DNA of 64,000 bases, from positions 248,001 to 312,000 of the forward strand of contig NZ_JAGYKG010000003.1 of the NCBI RefSeq assembly GCF_018401815.1. Reading direction: 5' to 3'. The number at the start of each line of letters is the position of its first letter. The stretch's first letter is position 1. Origin of the DNA: Nonlabens sp. (GTDB lineage Bacteria > Bacteroidota > Bacteroidia > Flavobacteriales > Flavobacteriaceae). Shown in pieces: positions 49,342 through 56,687 of the stretch. Made by a program: the position numbers and the translations under genes. Below the pieces are notes generated by a model. That model was not told where the DNA came from. It was given only the letters and a program-made list of their open reading frames with translations, and did no database searches.

Positions 49342-49409
49342 CTTTCAGCTTTAAGCCACGGCCTTTCAGTATATAGCTTTTAGCTTGCAGCTTTCACCTT
49401 TCACCTTTA
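49342..49409 (-). repeat. inverted heptad block right of the four-helix bundle gene
   Basis: AGCTTTT-AGCTTGC-AGCTTTC-ACCTTTC-ACCTTTA (from about 49375) has a strict 7-bp period and is the reverse complement type of the AAAGCTC/AAAGGTG heptads on the left. It ends 4 nt before the upxY ATG. Confidence 0.8.
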
Positions 49410-49412
49410 ATT

Positions 49413-49880
49413 ATGAATTGGCACGTACTATACACCAGAGCCCGAAACGAAAAAAAAGTCGCTGAGCGATTAGCGCAATTAGGCATCGAAGTATATTGTC
49501 CCATGAAAACGGAAATCAAACAATATAGCGATAGAAAAAAAAAGGTAACCACCCCCCTAATTCCTTCCTATATTTTTGTGCGACTGGAAGCGCATCAACG
49601 AGAACTAGTATTTCAAGCACCAGGAGTGGTGCGCTATGTCTACTGGTTGGGGAAACCCGCAACGGTACGAAATAAAGAAATCCTAGTATTGCAAGAACAT
49701 TTAAAAGGAACACTCATTGCAGTGGAAGTCTCCGACTATAAAAAAGGAGATCTCATCAGCATTCCTGAAGGACCTTTTAAAGGAAAAGAAGGAAGGGTCA
49801 CACAATTAAGTAAAAATAAATTACAGCTGGTGCTGAGCGAACTGGGGATGTTAATAACCCTGACTTTAGAAGGAAAATAA
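49413..49880 (+). CDS. UpxY/NusG-like transcription antiterminator
   Basis: A 155-aa NusG-family protein: WHVLYTRARNEKKVAERL (about 2-19), PLIPSYIFVRL (NGN domain) and a C-terminal KOW motif (GDLISIPEGPFKGKEGRV). Specialised paralogues such as UpxY act early on capsule operons, letting RNA polymerase read through the leader of their own locus. The position just before the long polysaccharide transcript fits that role. Its ATG lies 4 nt after the heptad block, so its upstream region has been replaced by repeat sequence. Confidence 0.92.
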   Translation: MNWHVLYTRARNEKKVAERLAQLGIEVYCPMKTEIKQYSDRKKKVTTPLIPSYIFVRLEAHQRELVFQAPGVVRYVYWLGKPATVRNKEILVLQEHLKGTLIAVEVSDYKKGDLISIPEGPFKGKEGRVTQLSKNKLQLVLSELGMLITLTLEGK

Positions 49881-49899
49881 TAGAAAGGCAGCCTTTCTA
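49881..49899. other. hairpin between upxY and the polysaccharide promoter
   Basis: TAGAAAGG-CAG-CCTTTCTA follows the upxY stop codon. No T-run follows on the plus strand, so termination is weak at best; on the minus strand a T-rich tract precedes it. Confidence 0.45.
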
Positions 49900-49915
49900 A
49901 AACACATAAAAAAAG

Positions 49916-49923
49916 TACCTTTG
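49916..49923 (+). promoter_or_regulatory. putative -7 box (TACCTTTG) of the distal polysaccharide transcript
   Basis: TACCTTTG fits TAnnTTTG. A start site around 49930 would put the GC-rich segment at 49938-49972 at the very 5' end of the transcript, where an UpxY-type antiterminator would be expected to act. Confidence 0.5.
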
Positions 49924-49937
49924 TCGCCTCTTAATAT

Positions 49938-49972
49938 GGGACGGACCGGGCGAAGCCATGCGGAGTTGGAAG
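49938..49972 (+). promoter_or_regulatory. GC-rich leader segment, candidate antiterminator site
   Basis: A block beginning GGGACGGACCGGGCGAAGCC stands out in AT-rich surroundings just after the predicted transcription start. It contains a small GGC-GAA-GCC hairpin. It may be the recruitment element for the UpxY-like protein; no such motif is documented to my knowledge, so this is inference from position. Confidence 0.35.
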
Positions 49973-49987
49973 CTCTTTAAAAAATTA

Positions 49988-50021
49988 CACAAATTAAACC
50001 GAATTAAACCGAATTTCTCGA
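49988..50021 (+). repeat. left end motif of GxxExxY cassette 2
   Basis: Two tandem 10-bp copies of AATTAAACCG end at the start codon of the interrupted gene. Their reverse complement (AATTCGGTTTAATTCGGTTT) resembles the right-end repeats AATTCGCAATAATTCGCA at 50691-50717, giving an inverted bracket. Confidence 0.65.
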
Positions 50022-50124
50022 ATGGACTCCATAGATAAAATAGTTTATAAAGAAGAAAGCTTTAAAATTATTGGTGCTTGTATGAAAGTTCATCGTTCAT
50101 TAGGTGCTGGATTCTTAGAGGCCG

Positions 50125-50128
50125 TTTA
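50125..50128 (+). repeat. TTTA target duplication, left
   Basis: TTTA next to the left inverted repeat; identical TTTA at 50407-50410. Only one TTTA is needed to rebuild the host gene. Confidence 0.85.
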
Positions 50129-50406
50129 CCCTGTGGAATAATGTATTACTATATCTACGTTTTAAGAAGTTTAAAAGACAATAATTTTTATACTGGTTAC
50201 ACTAGTAATCTGGAAAACAGAATTCTTGAGCATCAGAAAGGACAAGTTAAATCCACTAAATATAGATTGCCAATTGAACTTGTTTATTTTGAAGGTTGTA
50301 TGAATCAACAAGACGCAACAAGTAGGGAAAAATATTTAAAAACAACTTATGGTAAAAGATATATTATAAATCGCATCAAAAAATATTTAGAAGCTATTCC
50401 ACAGGG
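50129..50406 (+). mobile_element. 278-bp element with 12-bp inverted ends and a GIY-YIG gene
   Basis: The ends CCCTGTGGAATA (50129-50140) and TATTCCACAGGG (50395-50406) are perfect 12-bp inverted repeats, flanked by a TTTA direct duplication. Almost the whole interior is the coding region of a 90-aa GIY-YIG nuclease; its ATG follows the left repeat directly and its last codons run through the right repeat, with the stop TGA supplied by host DNA. No transposase or integrase is present, so either the nuclease mobilises the element or an enzyme acts from elsewhere. Confidence 0.9.
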
Positions 50407-50413
50407 TTTATGA
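50141..50413 (+). CDS. GIY-YIG nuclease (URI family, 90 aa)
   Basis: A single-domain GIY-YIG protein with YIYVLRS (4-10), FYTGYTSNLENRILEH (16-31) and REKYLK (62-67). Expected catalytic residues are Y17 or Y20, R27, H31 and E63, all present, so the domain looks active and full length for the stand-alone URI/UPF0213 class. I start at the ATG at 50141, the first base after the left inverted repeat; an in-frame TTG further left lies in host sequence. The stop codon lies outside the element, in the TTTA-TGA junction. Confidence 0.92.
   Translation: MYYYIYVLRSLKDNNFYTGYTSNLENRILEHQKGQVKSTKYRLPIELVYFEGCMNQQDATSREKYLKTTYGKRYIINRIKKYLEAIPQGL
50407..50410 (+). repeat. TTTA target duplication, right
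   Basis: Second TTTA, adjacent to the right inverted repeat; the host codons resume at T50411. Confidence 0.85.
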
Positions 50414-50690
50414 AGAAGCTTTGGAAAAGGAATTTCAAATCCAAAAGATCCCTTTTAAAAAACAAGTGAAATTGGAATTATTTTATGACAATCAGAAATT
50501 GCAAAAGCATTACAGAGCAGACTTCGTATGTTATGATACGATCATTTTGGAAATAAAAGCGGTATTACAAATGCCTATAGTATTTAATGCACAATTGAAA
50601 AACTATTTAAAATGCACAAAAATGGAATTGGGAATGCTCATTAATTTTGGTACACCCTCTTTAACATATAAAAGAATATTAAATTCACCC

Positions 50691-50717
50691 AATTCGCAAT
50701 AATTCGCATAATTCGTG
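50691..50717 (+). repeat. right end motif of GxxExxY cassette 2
   Basis: Three 9-mers, AATTCGCAA, TAATTCGCA and TAATTCGTG, overlap the end of the GxxExxY frame (stop at 50700-50702) and are followed by AAAATC. They mirror the left-end repeats in inverted orientation. Confidence 0.7.
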
Positions 50718-50758
50718 AAAATCTTAATACAAGAAAAAAAACTTACAGTAAAGTCTAA

Positions 50759-51595
50759 ATGAATAACAATGAAATAATTGTATACCAGCCCAATCATCTG
50801 CCCACTCATTTAGAGGTGCAGATTAAAGATGAATCGGTATGGTTGAATAGGCAACAACTTTCCTTGTTGTTTGATAGAGATGTTAAAACTATTGGGAAAC
50901 ATATAAATAATGCCTTGAAGGAGGAATTAAAAGGAATTGCAGTTGTCGCAAAATTTGCGACAACTGCAACGGATGGTAAAGTTTATCAGGTGGCGCACTA
51001 TAATCTTGATATGACACTCTCTATTGGTTACAGGGTAAAATCAACAAGAGGGATAGAATTCAGAATCTGGGCCAATACTATTTTAAAAAAATATTTATTA
51101 AAAGGGTATGCATTGCACAACAGAATGGATATTTTGGAGCAAAAAGTAACTCAATTACAAGAGAGGAACAATCAATTTGACTTATTGCTAAGAACTACAC
51201 TGCCTCCAAGCGAGGGTGTTTTTTATGATGGACAAATATTTGACGCTTATGAACTTATAGCCAAGATTATTAAATCGGCCAAAAAATCGATTATTCTCAT
51301 AGATAATTATTGTGATGAAAGTGTATTGTTACTGCTTTCAAAAAGAGCACAGAAAGTGCATGCAACAATATATACACATAAAATAGAAGCTGCCTTGCAA
51401 TTGGACTTAGATAAACATAACCAACAATATGCGCCAATAACTATTCAGGTTTTCAAAAATGCACATGACCGTTTTATTGTCATAGATAATGTTGAACTCT
51501 ATCATATAGGCGCCTCTTTAAAAGACTTGGGCAAAAAATGGTTTGCTTTCTCAAAATTGAATATCGATCCTAAAGAATTACTTGGTAAATTATAA
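50759..51595 (+). CDS. RhuM-family DNA-binding-like protein
   Basis: A 278-aa protein. The N-terminal part (about 18-115) has the RhuM/ORF6N-type marks WLNRQQLSLLFDRDVKTIGK, VVAKFATTATDGKVYQV, HYNLDMTLSIGYRV and RGIEFRIWANTIL. A coiled-coil segment (about 115-140) follows. The C-terminus, with HDRFIVIDNVELYHIGASLK, resembles a PLD-like HxD pattern but is not a full HKD. RhuM proteins are common on genomic islands and their function is unproven. A perfect 33-bp palindrome encodes residues about 60-70 (AVVAKFATTA). Confidence 0.82.
   Translation: MNNNEIIVYQPNHLPTHLEVQIKDESVWLNRQQLSLLFDRDVKTIGKHINNALKEELKGIAVVAKFATTATDGKVYQVAHYNLDMTLSIGYRVKSTRGIEFRIWANTILKKYLLKGYALHNRMDILEQKVTQLQERNNQFDLLLRTTLPPSEGVFYDGQIFDAYELIAKIIKSAKKSIILIDNYCDESVLLLLSKRAQKVHATIYTHKIEAALQLDLDKHNQQYAPITIQVFKNAHDRFIVIDNVELYHIGASLKDLGKKWFAFSKLNIDPKELLGKL
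50937..50969. repeat. 33-bp perfect palindrome inside the RhuM gene
   Basis: Sixteen bases, TTGCAGTTGTCGCAAA (50937-50952), a single central A, then the exact complement TTTGCGACAACTGCAA (50954-50969). It lies wholly within coding sequence at the conserved VVAKFATT segment. Confidence 0.92.
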
Positions 51596-51638
51596 CAGTG
51601 GTCAGGAAATGGTAAACCATTATCAACACAAAATAAAC

Positions 51639-51667
51639 AATCCGCGTAATCCGCGCTAATCCGTGGA
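51639..51667 (+). repeat. orphan cassette right-end motif
   Basis: AATCCGCG-T-AATCCGCG-CT-AATCCGTGG matches the right ends of the GxxExxY cassettes but no GxxExxY gene precedes it; the RhuM gene does. The rest of 51596-51745 is AT-rich with no gene. Confidence 0.6.
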
Positions 51668-51745
51668 ATCTTTTTTAAATAATCCTTGCATTCCCTTTTA
51701 AAACTCTCCAATCCTTTTAAAAATCTGTGAAAATTTAAAACAAAC

Positions 51746-52807
51746 ATGAAACAAATACAAAACAAAAAAATACTCATCACAGGTGGTGCAGGATTTATAG
51801 GCAGCCATGTTGTACGTTTGTTTGTTAATAAATATTCTGATTACCATATCTTTAATTTGGATGCTTTGACTTATGCTGGTAATTTAGAAAATTTAAAAGA
51901 TGTAGAAACTGCAGAGAATTACACCTTCTTGAAAGCAGACATTTGTGACCGTAAACAAGTTGCTGATTTCTTTGAAAAATATAATTTTGATACAGTGATA
52001 CATATGGCAGCTGAATCTCATGTTGATCGGTCAATCACCAACCCGTTTGCCTTTGTAGAAACCAATGTGATGGGAACTTTGAATCTATTACATGCTGCAA
52101 ATAACTCATGGAAAAACAGTGATAAAAATCACCTGTTTTTCCACATCAGCACAGATGAAGTTTATGGGACCTTAGGTGATACAGGTTTATTTACTGAACA
52201 AACAGCTTACGATCCAAACTCACCCTATTCCGCATCAAAAGCCAGCTCCGATCATTTCGTCAGAGCTTTTGGCGAAACTTTTGGTTTACCCTATATCATT
52301 AGTAATTGTTCCAATAACTATGGCCCTAATCAGTTTCCAGAAAAGCTTATCCCTCTTTTTATAAATAATATTATCAATAATAAAGTTTTGCCGGTATACG
52401 GCGATGGGAATTATACCAGAGACTGGCTTTATGTGATAGATCATGCTATTGCCATTCATTTGATTTTAGAAAAAGGTAAAATAGGTGAAACTTATAATAT
52501 AGGTGGATTCAACGAATGGAAAAACATCGACTTAGTAAAAACACTTTGCAAACAGATGGACGAGAAACTGAATAGACCGGCAGGTGAAAGTGAAAAGCTT
52601 ATTACTTACGTCAAAGACAGACCAGGTCACGATTTACGCTACGCCATAGATGCTTCGAAAATAAATAAAGAATTAGGCTGGAAACCCAGTGTGACCTTTG
52701 AAAAAGGGCTTTCCAAAACCATAGACTGGTATCTAAATAATGAAGTTTGGTTGAAAAATGTGACGACTGGAGCTTATCAGAAGTATTATAGTGGGCAGTA
52801 TTCTTAG
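51746..52807 (+). CDS. rfbB: dTDP-glucose 4,6-dehydratase (second copy)
   Basis: A 353-aa paralogue of the enzyme at 41058, with [28 protein letters not shown] and [13 protein letters not shown] (YxxxK). The proteins are clearly similar over their length, but the DNA is more AT-rich and third-codon positions differ a lot, so this is not a recent duplication. It begins the dTDP-aminosugar block and is followed by a GxxExxY gene and rfbA, as in the first block. Confidence 0.95.
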   Translation: MKQIQNKKILITGGAGFIGSHVVRLFVNKYSDYHIFNLDALTYAGNLENLKDVETAENYTFLKADICDRKQVADFFEKYNFDTVIHMAAESHVDRSITNPFAFVETNVMGTLNLLHAANNSWKNSDKNHLFFHISTDEVYGTLGDTGLFTEQTAYDPNSPYSASKASSDHFVRAFGETFGLPYIISNCSNNYGPNQFPEKLIPLFINNIINNKVLPVYGDGNYTRDWLYVIDHAIAIHLILEKGKIGETYNIGGFNEWKNIDLVKTLCKQMDEKLNRPAGESEKLITYVKDRPGHDLRYAIDASKINKELGWKPSVTFEKGLSKTIDWYLNNEVWLKNVTTGAYQKYYSGQYS

Positions 52808-52811
52808 AATT

Positions 52812-52837
52812 AGCACAAATTAAATCGAATTTCACAA
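52812..52837 (+). repeat. left end motif of GxxExxY cassette 3
   Basis: CACAAATTAAATCGAATTTC with ACAA directly before the start codon, shared with cassettes 1 and 2. Confidence 0.6.
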
Positions 52838-53188
52838 ATGGATTTCGAAAAGATTTTAAACAAAGCAGAAAGCTTTCAAATTATTGATGCATGCATGAAA
52901 GTGCATACTGCATTAGGTGCTGGTTTTATGGAATCTGTTTATCATGAAGCACTAGAGAAAGAATTCGAAAGCCAGGAAATAGAATTTGACAGTAAAAGGA
53001 AACTTCAGGTTTATTACAATGATGTTCCGTTGAAAAAATATTTTATAGCTGACTTTATCTGGTTTGATAAAATAATTATTGAAATTAAAGCTGCTTCATT
53101 TTTACATAAAGACACAGAAGCTCAAACTATAAACTACCTTAAATCCACTAATTATAAATTGGGTTTATTGATTAACTTTGGAGAATAA
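52838..53188 (+). CDS. GxxExxY protein, copy 3 (intact)
   Basis: A complete 116-aa member of the GxxExxY family (PDDEXK_3). The signature G29-F-M-E32-S-V-Y35 is followed by YFIADF (D72) and IIIEIKA (E82, K84), a D-x(n)-E-x-K arrangement like PD-(D/E)XK nucleases. No function is established. Near-identical to the nonsense-disrupted copy at 42135. It sits between rfbB and rfbA and is bracketed by short repeats. Confidence 0.9.
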   Translation: MDFEKILNKAESFQIIDACMKVHTALGAGFMESVYHEALEKEFESQEIEFDSKRKLQVYYNDVPLKKYFIADFIWFDKIIIEIKAASFLHKDTEAQTINYLKSTNYKLGLLINFGE

Positions 53189-53243
53189 AGGTAGCTTGGA
53201 AAAGATTCTTAAACACTAAATAAAAATTTTGAAGAATGGATCT

Positions 53244-53260
53244 ACGCAATTCGCGTAATC
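53244..53260 (+). repeat. right end motif of GxxExxY cassette 3 (weak)
   Basis: ACGCAATTCGCGTAATC is a shorter, eroded form of the AATTCGC/AATCCGC right-end repeat, 55 bp after the stop. Confidence 0.45.
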
Positions 53261-53323
53261 CTTTTCAATCCTAATAAAATTCTCGAAATTATTTTTAAAA
53301 TTTGTGCAAATCAGTAAAACGAC

Positions 53324-54187
53324 ATGAAAGGAATCATATTAGCAGGTGGCTCAGGAACAAGGCTTTTTCCATTAACAATAGCGGTTAGTAAGCAACTATT
53401 GCCTGTTTACGACAAGCCAATGATTTATTACCCATTATCAGTTTTAATGTTGGCAGGTATTCGTGAAATTTTAATTATCACAACACCTCACGATAAGGAA
53501 GCTTTTTTAAAACTGTTGGGAGATGGATCTCAGGTTGGCTGTCAATTTGAATATGCCGCACAGCCAGAACCAAATGGATTGGCAGAAGCTTTTATTATTG
53601 GTGAAAAATTTATTGGAAAAGATAAAGTGGCATTGGTACTAGGTGACAATATATTTTATGGCAGCGGTTTTGGAGCCTTGCTTCGCAGCAAAACCAATAT
53701 CAAAGGAGCTTCTATATTCGCTTATCCGGTGACCGATCCTGAACGTTATGGCGTTGTAGAATTTGATGAAAACAACAAAGCCATTTGTGTTGAAGAAAAA
53801 CCTAATAATCCAAAATCTTCCTACGCAGTACCAGGTTTGTATTTCTACGATAACAGGGTTGTGGAATTTGCTAAAAAAGTAAAACCATCTGATAGAGGAG
53901 AAAAAGAAATTACTACATTAAATCAAATGTACCTTGAGAGGGGAGAACTGGAAGTGGGCATTATGACACGTGGAATGGCCTGGCTAGATACAGGTACTAT
54001 AGACGCAATGGACGATGCTTCTGAATTTGTAAGAGTCATCGAAAAGCGTACCGATAAAAAAATAGCCTGTATTGAAGAAATTGCTTATTTACACGGTTTT
54101 ATTAATAAAGAACAAGCGATTGAAGTTTCTAAAAAATATGGAAAAAGTGGCTATGGCGACTATATACTGAAAATTGTAACGACATAA
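53324..54187 (+). CDS. rfbA: glucose-1-phosphate thymidylyltransferase (second copy)
   Basis: A 287-aa RmlA-type enzyme with [47 protein letters not shown] and [13 protein letters not shown]. It is closer to the standard RmlA length than the first copy. It supplies dTDP-glucose to the RfbB directly upstream, and the next gene starts on its last base (TAATGG), so it is the translational lead into the aminosugar genes. Confidence 0.95.
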   Translation: MKGIILAGGSGTRLFPLTIAVSKQLLPVYDKPMIYYPLSVLMLAGIREILIITTPHDKEAFLKLLGDGSQVGCQFEYAAQPEPNGLAEAFIIGEKFIGKDKVALVLGDNIFYGSGFGALLRSKTNIKGASIFAYPVTDPERYGVVEFDENNKAICVEEKPNNPKSSYAVPGLYFYDNRVVEFAKKVKPSDRGEKEITTLNQMYLERGELEVGIMTRGMAWLDTGTIDAMDDASEFVRVIEKRTDKKIACIEEIAYLHGFINKEQAIEVSKKYGKSGYGDYILKIVTT

Positions 54188-54597
54188 TGGAAAAAGCACG
54201 GATAATAGAGTTGCCAAAATTTTTAGACCCACGAGGCAATTTAAGTTTTTTTGAAAATAGCAATCAAATACCTTTTGATATAAAAAGGACCTATTGGATT
54301 TATGATGTACCAGGGGGTGAAATTAGAGGTAGTCATGCCTTTAAAAAATCATATGAATTTATTGTTGCTCTTTCTGGCAGTTTTGATGTAGTTCTAAATG
54401 ATGGTGAAAAAGAAATGAAATACAGTTTAAATAGGTCTTATTATGGATTTTATGTGCCAAAACTTCTATGGAGAAGTATAGAAAATTTTTCCACAAATTC
54501 ATTGGCATTAATAGTTTCGTCTATGTCATTTGATGCTAGTGATTATATTAGGGATTTTGACGAATTCAAAAGTATTAGAAATGAATTTAAAAAATAA
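54187..54597 (+). CDS. FdtA-like dTDP-4-keto-6-deoxyglucose ketoisomerase, first of two
   Basis: A 136-aa cupin with IPFDIKRTYWIYDVPGGE, SGSFDVVLNDG and PKLLWRSIENF. FdtA/QdtA enzymes shift the keto group from C4 to C3 of dTDP-6-deoxyhexulose. The motif usually written H-A-H is H-A-F here (RGSHAFKK), so one histidine generally placed in the active site is missing. The next gene encodes a second copy with an intact H-A-H. It may be inactive, altered, or act with its partner. Confidence 0.85.
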   Translation: MEKARIIELPKFLDPRGNLSFFENSNQIPFDIKRTYWIYDVPGGEIRGSHAFKKSYEFIVALSGSFDVVLNDGEKEMKYSLNRSYYGFYVPKLLWRSIENFSTNSLALIVSSMSFDASDYIRDFDEFKSIRNEFKK

Positions 54598-54997
54598 TAC
54601 AGTATTTGATTGTTCTATAATCGATGTTTCTAAAGTCCATACAATCTCTGGAAATATTACGGTAATAGAAAACTCTATTAACATTCCTTTTGATGTAAAA
54701 AGGGTGTATTATTTATATGACATCCCGGGTGGTGAAGCACGTGGAGGGCATGCACATTATGAGCTGGAACAATACCTTGTTGCAGCCAGCGGCAGTTTTG
54801 ATGTAATTTTAGATGATGGCAAAAATAGAAAATTAGTGAGTTTGAATAGACCAAATCTTGCACTTCATATTTTGCCGGGATTGTGGCGTGAATTGGATAA
54901 TTTTTCTTCGGGCTCTATTTGTTTGGTTTTGGCATCTCATTTATACGATGAAAAGGATTATATTAAGAATTATAAAGAATATTTAGAATATAAATAA
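54581..54997 (+). CDS. FdtA-like dTDP-4-keto-6-deoxyglucose ketoisomerase, second of two
   Basis: A 138-aa cupin paralogue of the previous gene with [38 protein letters not shown] and [11 protein letters not shown]. The H-A-H pair is present, so this is the likely active 3,4-ketoisomerase. I use the ATG at 54581, which overlaps the previous gene by 17 bp; the start further upstream would add residues that do not fit the fold. It ends one base into the acetyltransferase start. Whether the product is the Fuc3N or Qui3N precursor cannot be told. Confidence 0.88.
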   Translation: MNLKNNTVFDCSIIDVSKVHTISGNITVIENSINIPFDVKRVYYLYDIPGGEARGGHAHYELEQYLVAASGSFDVILDDGKNRKLVSLNRPNLALHILPGLWRELDNFSSGSICLVLASHLYDEKDYIKNYKEYLEYK

Positions 54998-55536
54998 TGA
55001 AATATTTTTGTCACAAACTATCAGATGTCCAATCTGAAAATATTGGAAAAAAAACAACTATTTGGCAATTCGCAGTTATTTTAAAAGGAGCTAAAATTGG
55101 TGATAATTGTAATATTAATTCACACGTATTTATTGAAAATGATGTGTTGATTGGTAATAATGTTACTATAAAATGTGGTAATTTCATTTGGGATGGTGTA
55201 AGGATAGAGGATAATGTTCAAATAGGACCCAATGTAACTTTAACAAACGATAAATATCCAAGGGCGAAAAATCCAAATTTTATTCCAAGTGTTTTAACAA
55301 TTAAATATGGCTCATCAATTGGAGGTGGCGCAATCTTAACACCGGGACTAATAATAGGAGAGTTTTCTTTAATAGCCGCTGGAGCAGTAGTGACTAAAAA
55401 TGTACCACCTCATGCTTTAGTTATGGGTAATCCGTCTAGAATAGTAGCTTACGTGGATGAATTTGGTAAAAAAATACCAATAGAAACTAAAGAATTTACT
55501 AATAAATTAGGCAATACTTTTAATATAAATGAATGA
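54997..55536 (+). CDS. sugar N-acetyltransferase, left-handed beta-helix (FdtC/QdtC-like)
   Basis: A 179-aa hexapeptide-repeat enzyme ([40 protein letters not shown], then [20 protein letters not shown]). In this neighbourhood it should acetylate the 3-amino group of dTDP-3-amino-3,6-dideoxyhexose using acetyl-CoA. It starts on the last base of the FdtA copy, so translation is coupled. The C-terminal tail is short. The acyl donor is inferred from family. Confidence 0.87.
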   Translation: MKYFCHKLSDVQSENIGKKTTIWQFAVILKGAKIGDNCNINSHVFIENDVLIGNNVTIKCGNFIWDGVRIEDNVQIGPNVTLTNDKYPRAKNPNFIPSVLTIKYGSSIGGGAILTPGLIIGEFSLIAAGAVVTKNVPPHALVMGNPSRIVAYVDEFGKKIPIETKEFTNKLGNTFNINE

Positions 55537-55592
55537 TACGCTTGTTGTATTTTTTTTGTTAAGTAAACTATGAATATACCAATATAAAACAA

Positions 55593-56687
55593 ATGATTAA
55601 ATTTTTAGACTTACAAAAAATAAATGCTCAATATGAGCAGGAGTTAAAAGAAGCAGCAAACCGAGTAATCGATTCTGGTTGGTATTTAATGGGCAAAGAA
55701 TTGGAAACTTTCGAACAAAACTATGCTAACTTTTGTGGCGTAAAATATGCTTTAGGGGTTGCAAATGGGTTGGATGCTCTTCGGTTAATATTTAAAGCCT
55801 ATATAGAACTGGGGGGGATGCAAAAAGGCGATGAAGTAATTGTGCCTGCTAATACGTATATCGCTTCCGTTTTGGCAATTTCAGACAATGATTTAATTCC
55901 TGTTTTTGTAGAACCCAATAACAAGACCTATAATTTAGATTCATCAAAATTGGAAGCTGCTATCACAAGCAAAACAAAAGCTATATTAACCGTTCATTTG
56001 TATGGCCAAAATTCTATTGATCAGCAAATGTTGGATATATGTGCTAAGCATAACTTAAAATTAGTGGAAGACAGCGCACAATCCCATGGCGCTTTATGGA
56101 ACAGAAAAGTATCTGGTTCCATAGGGGATGCGGCCGGCCATAGTTTTTATCCAGGGAAAAATTTAGGGGCTTTAGGTGATGCTGGTGCGGTAACCACCAA
56201 TGATGAACCTTTGGCAAAAACTATCACCGCATTGCGGAACTACGGCTCACATAAAAAGTATGAGAATATATATCAAGGTTTAAACTCAAGATTGGATGAA
56301 ATTCAGGCAGCATTTTTAAATGTGAAGTTAAAATACATTAAAAAGGATATTTTAGAAAGAAGATGTATGGCCAACTATTACTTGGAACATATAAAAAATC
56401 CGGCAATCATTTTACCCGAAGTACTAAATGAAGAAGGTCACGTTTGGCATTTATTTGTAATTCGAACATCAAAAAGAGATATTTTACAAAAATATATGAA
56501 TGATAATGGTGTCCAAACATTAATTCATTATCCCATTCCACCACATCTACAAAAAGCATACAGACATTTAGGCTATAAAGCAGGAGACTTTCCAATAGCC
56601 GAAGAACTGGCTAAAACGCTAATCAGTTTACCGTTGTGGGTGGGTATGGACGAGAAAACTTTGAAAGTGGTAACTGATAAAATATGA
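55593..56687 (+). CDS. PLP-dependent sugar aminotransferase (FdtB/QdtB-like)
   Basis: A 364-aa DegT/DnrJ/EryC1-family enzyme. The PLP lysine lies in [17 protein letters not shown], with EDSAQSHGA (cofactor aspartate) and [11 protein letters not shown]. It should aminate C3 of dTDP-3-keto-6-deoxyhexose. With the FdtA, FdtC, RfbA and RfbB genes it completes the route to dTDP-3-acetamido-3,6-dideoxyhexose (Fuc3NAc or Qui3NAc). It overlaps the next gene by 4 bp. Confidence 0.92.
   Translation: MIKFLDLQKINAQYEQELKEAANRVIDSGWYLMGKELETFEQNYANFCGVKYALGVANGLDALRLIFKAYIELGGMQKGDEVIVPANTYIASVLAISDNDLIPVFVEPNNKTYNLDSSKLEAAITSKTKAILTVHLYGQNSIDQQMLDICAKHNLKLVEDSAQSHGALWNRKVSGSIGDAAGHSFYPGKNLGALGDAGAVTTNDEPLAKTITALRNYGSHKKYENIYQGLNSRLDEIQAAFLNVKLKYIKKDILERRCMANYYLEHIKNPAIILPEVLNEEGHVWHLFVIRTSKRDILQKYMNDNGVQTLIHYPIPPHLQKAYRHLGYKAGDFPIAEELAKTLISLPLWVGMDEKTLKVVTDKI

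Larger units (their letters stand above)
50022..50702 (+). pseudogene. GxxExxY protein, copy 2, interrupted by the GIY-YIG element
   Basis: Codons 1-35 and the first two bases of codon 36 (50022-50128) encode the N-terminus through G-F-L-E-A-V-Y, and 50411-50702 encodes the remaining 96 residues including YRADFVCYD and IILEIKA. The 278-bp element 50129-50406 plus one TTTA duplicate separates them. Joining 50128 to 50411 restores a continuous 132-aa frame reading A-V-Y-E-E-A-L. The insertion is inside the GxxExxY signature itself. The protein is more diverged from copies 1 and 3 than those are from each other. Confidence 0.92.

Noticed and set aside
50078..50140. Earlier TTG start for the GIY-YIG protein
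   Set aside because: This part is the GxxExxY gene and the left inverted repeat read in another frame; the ATG at 50141 gives the normal family N-terminus.
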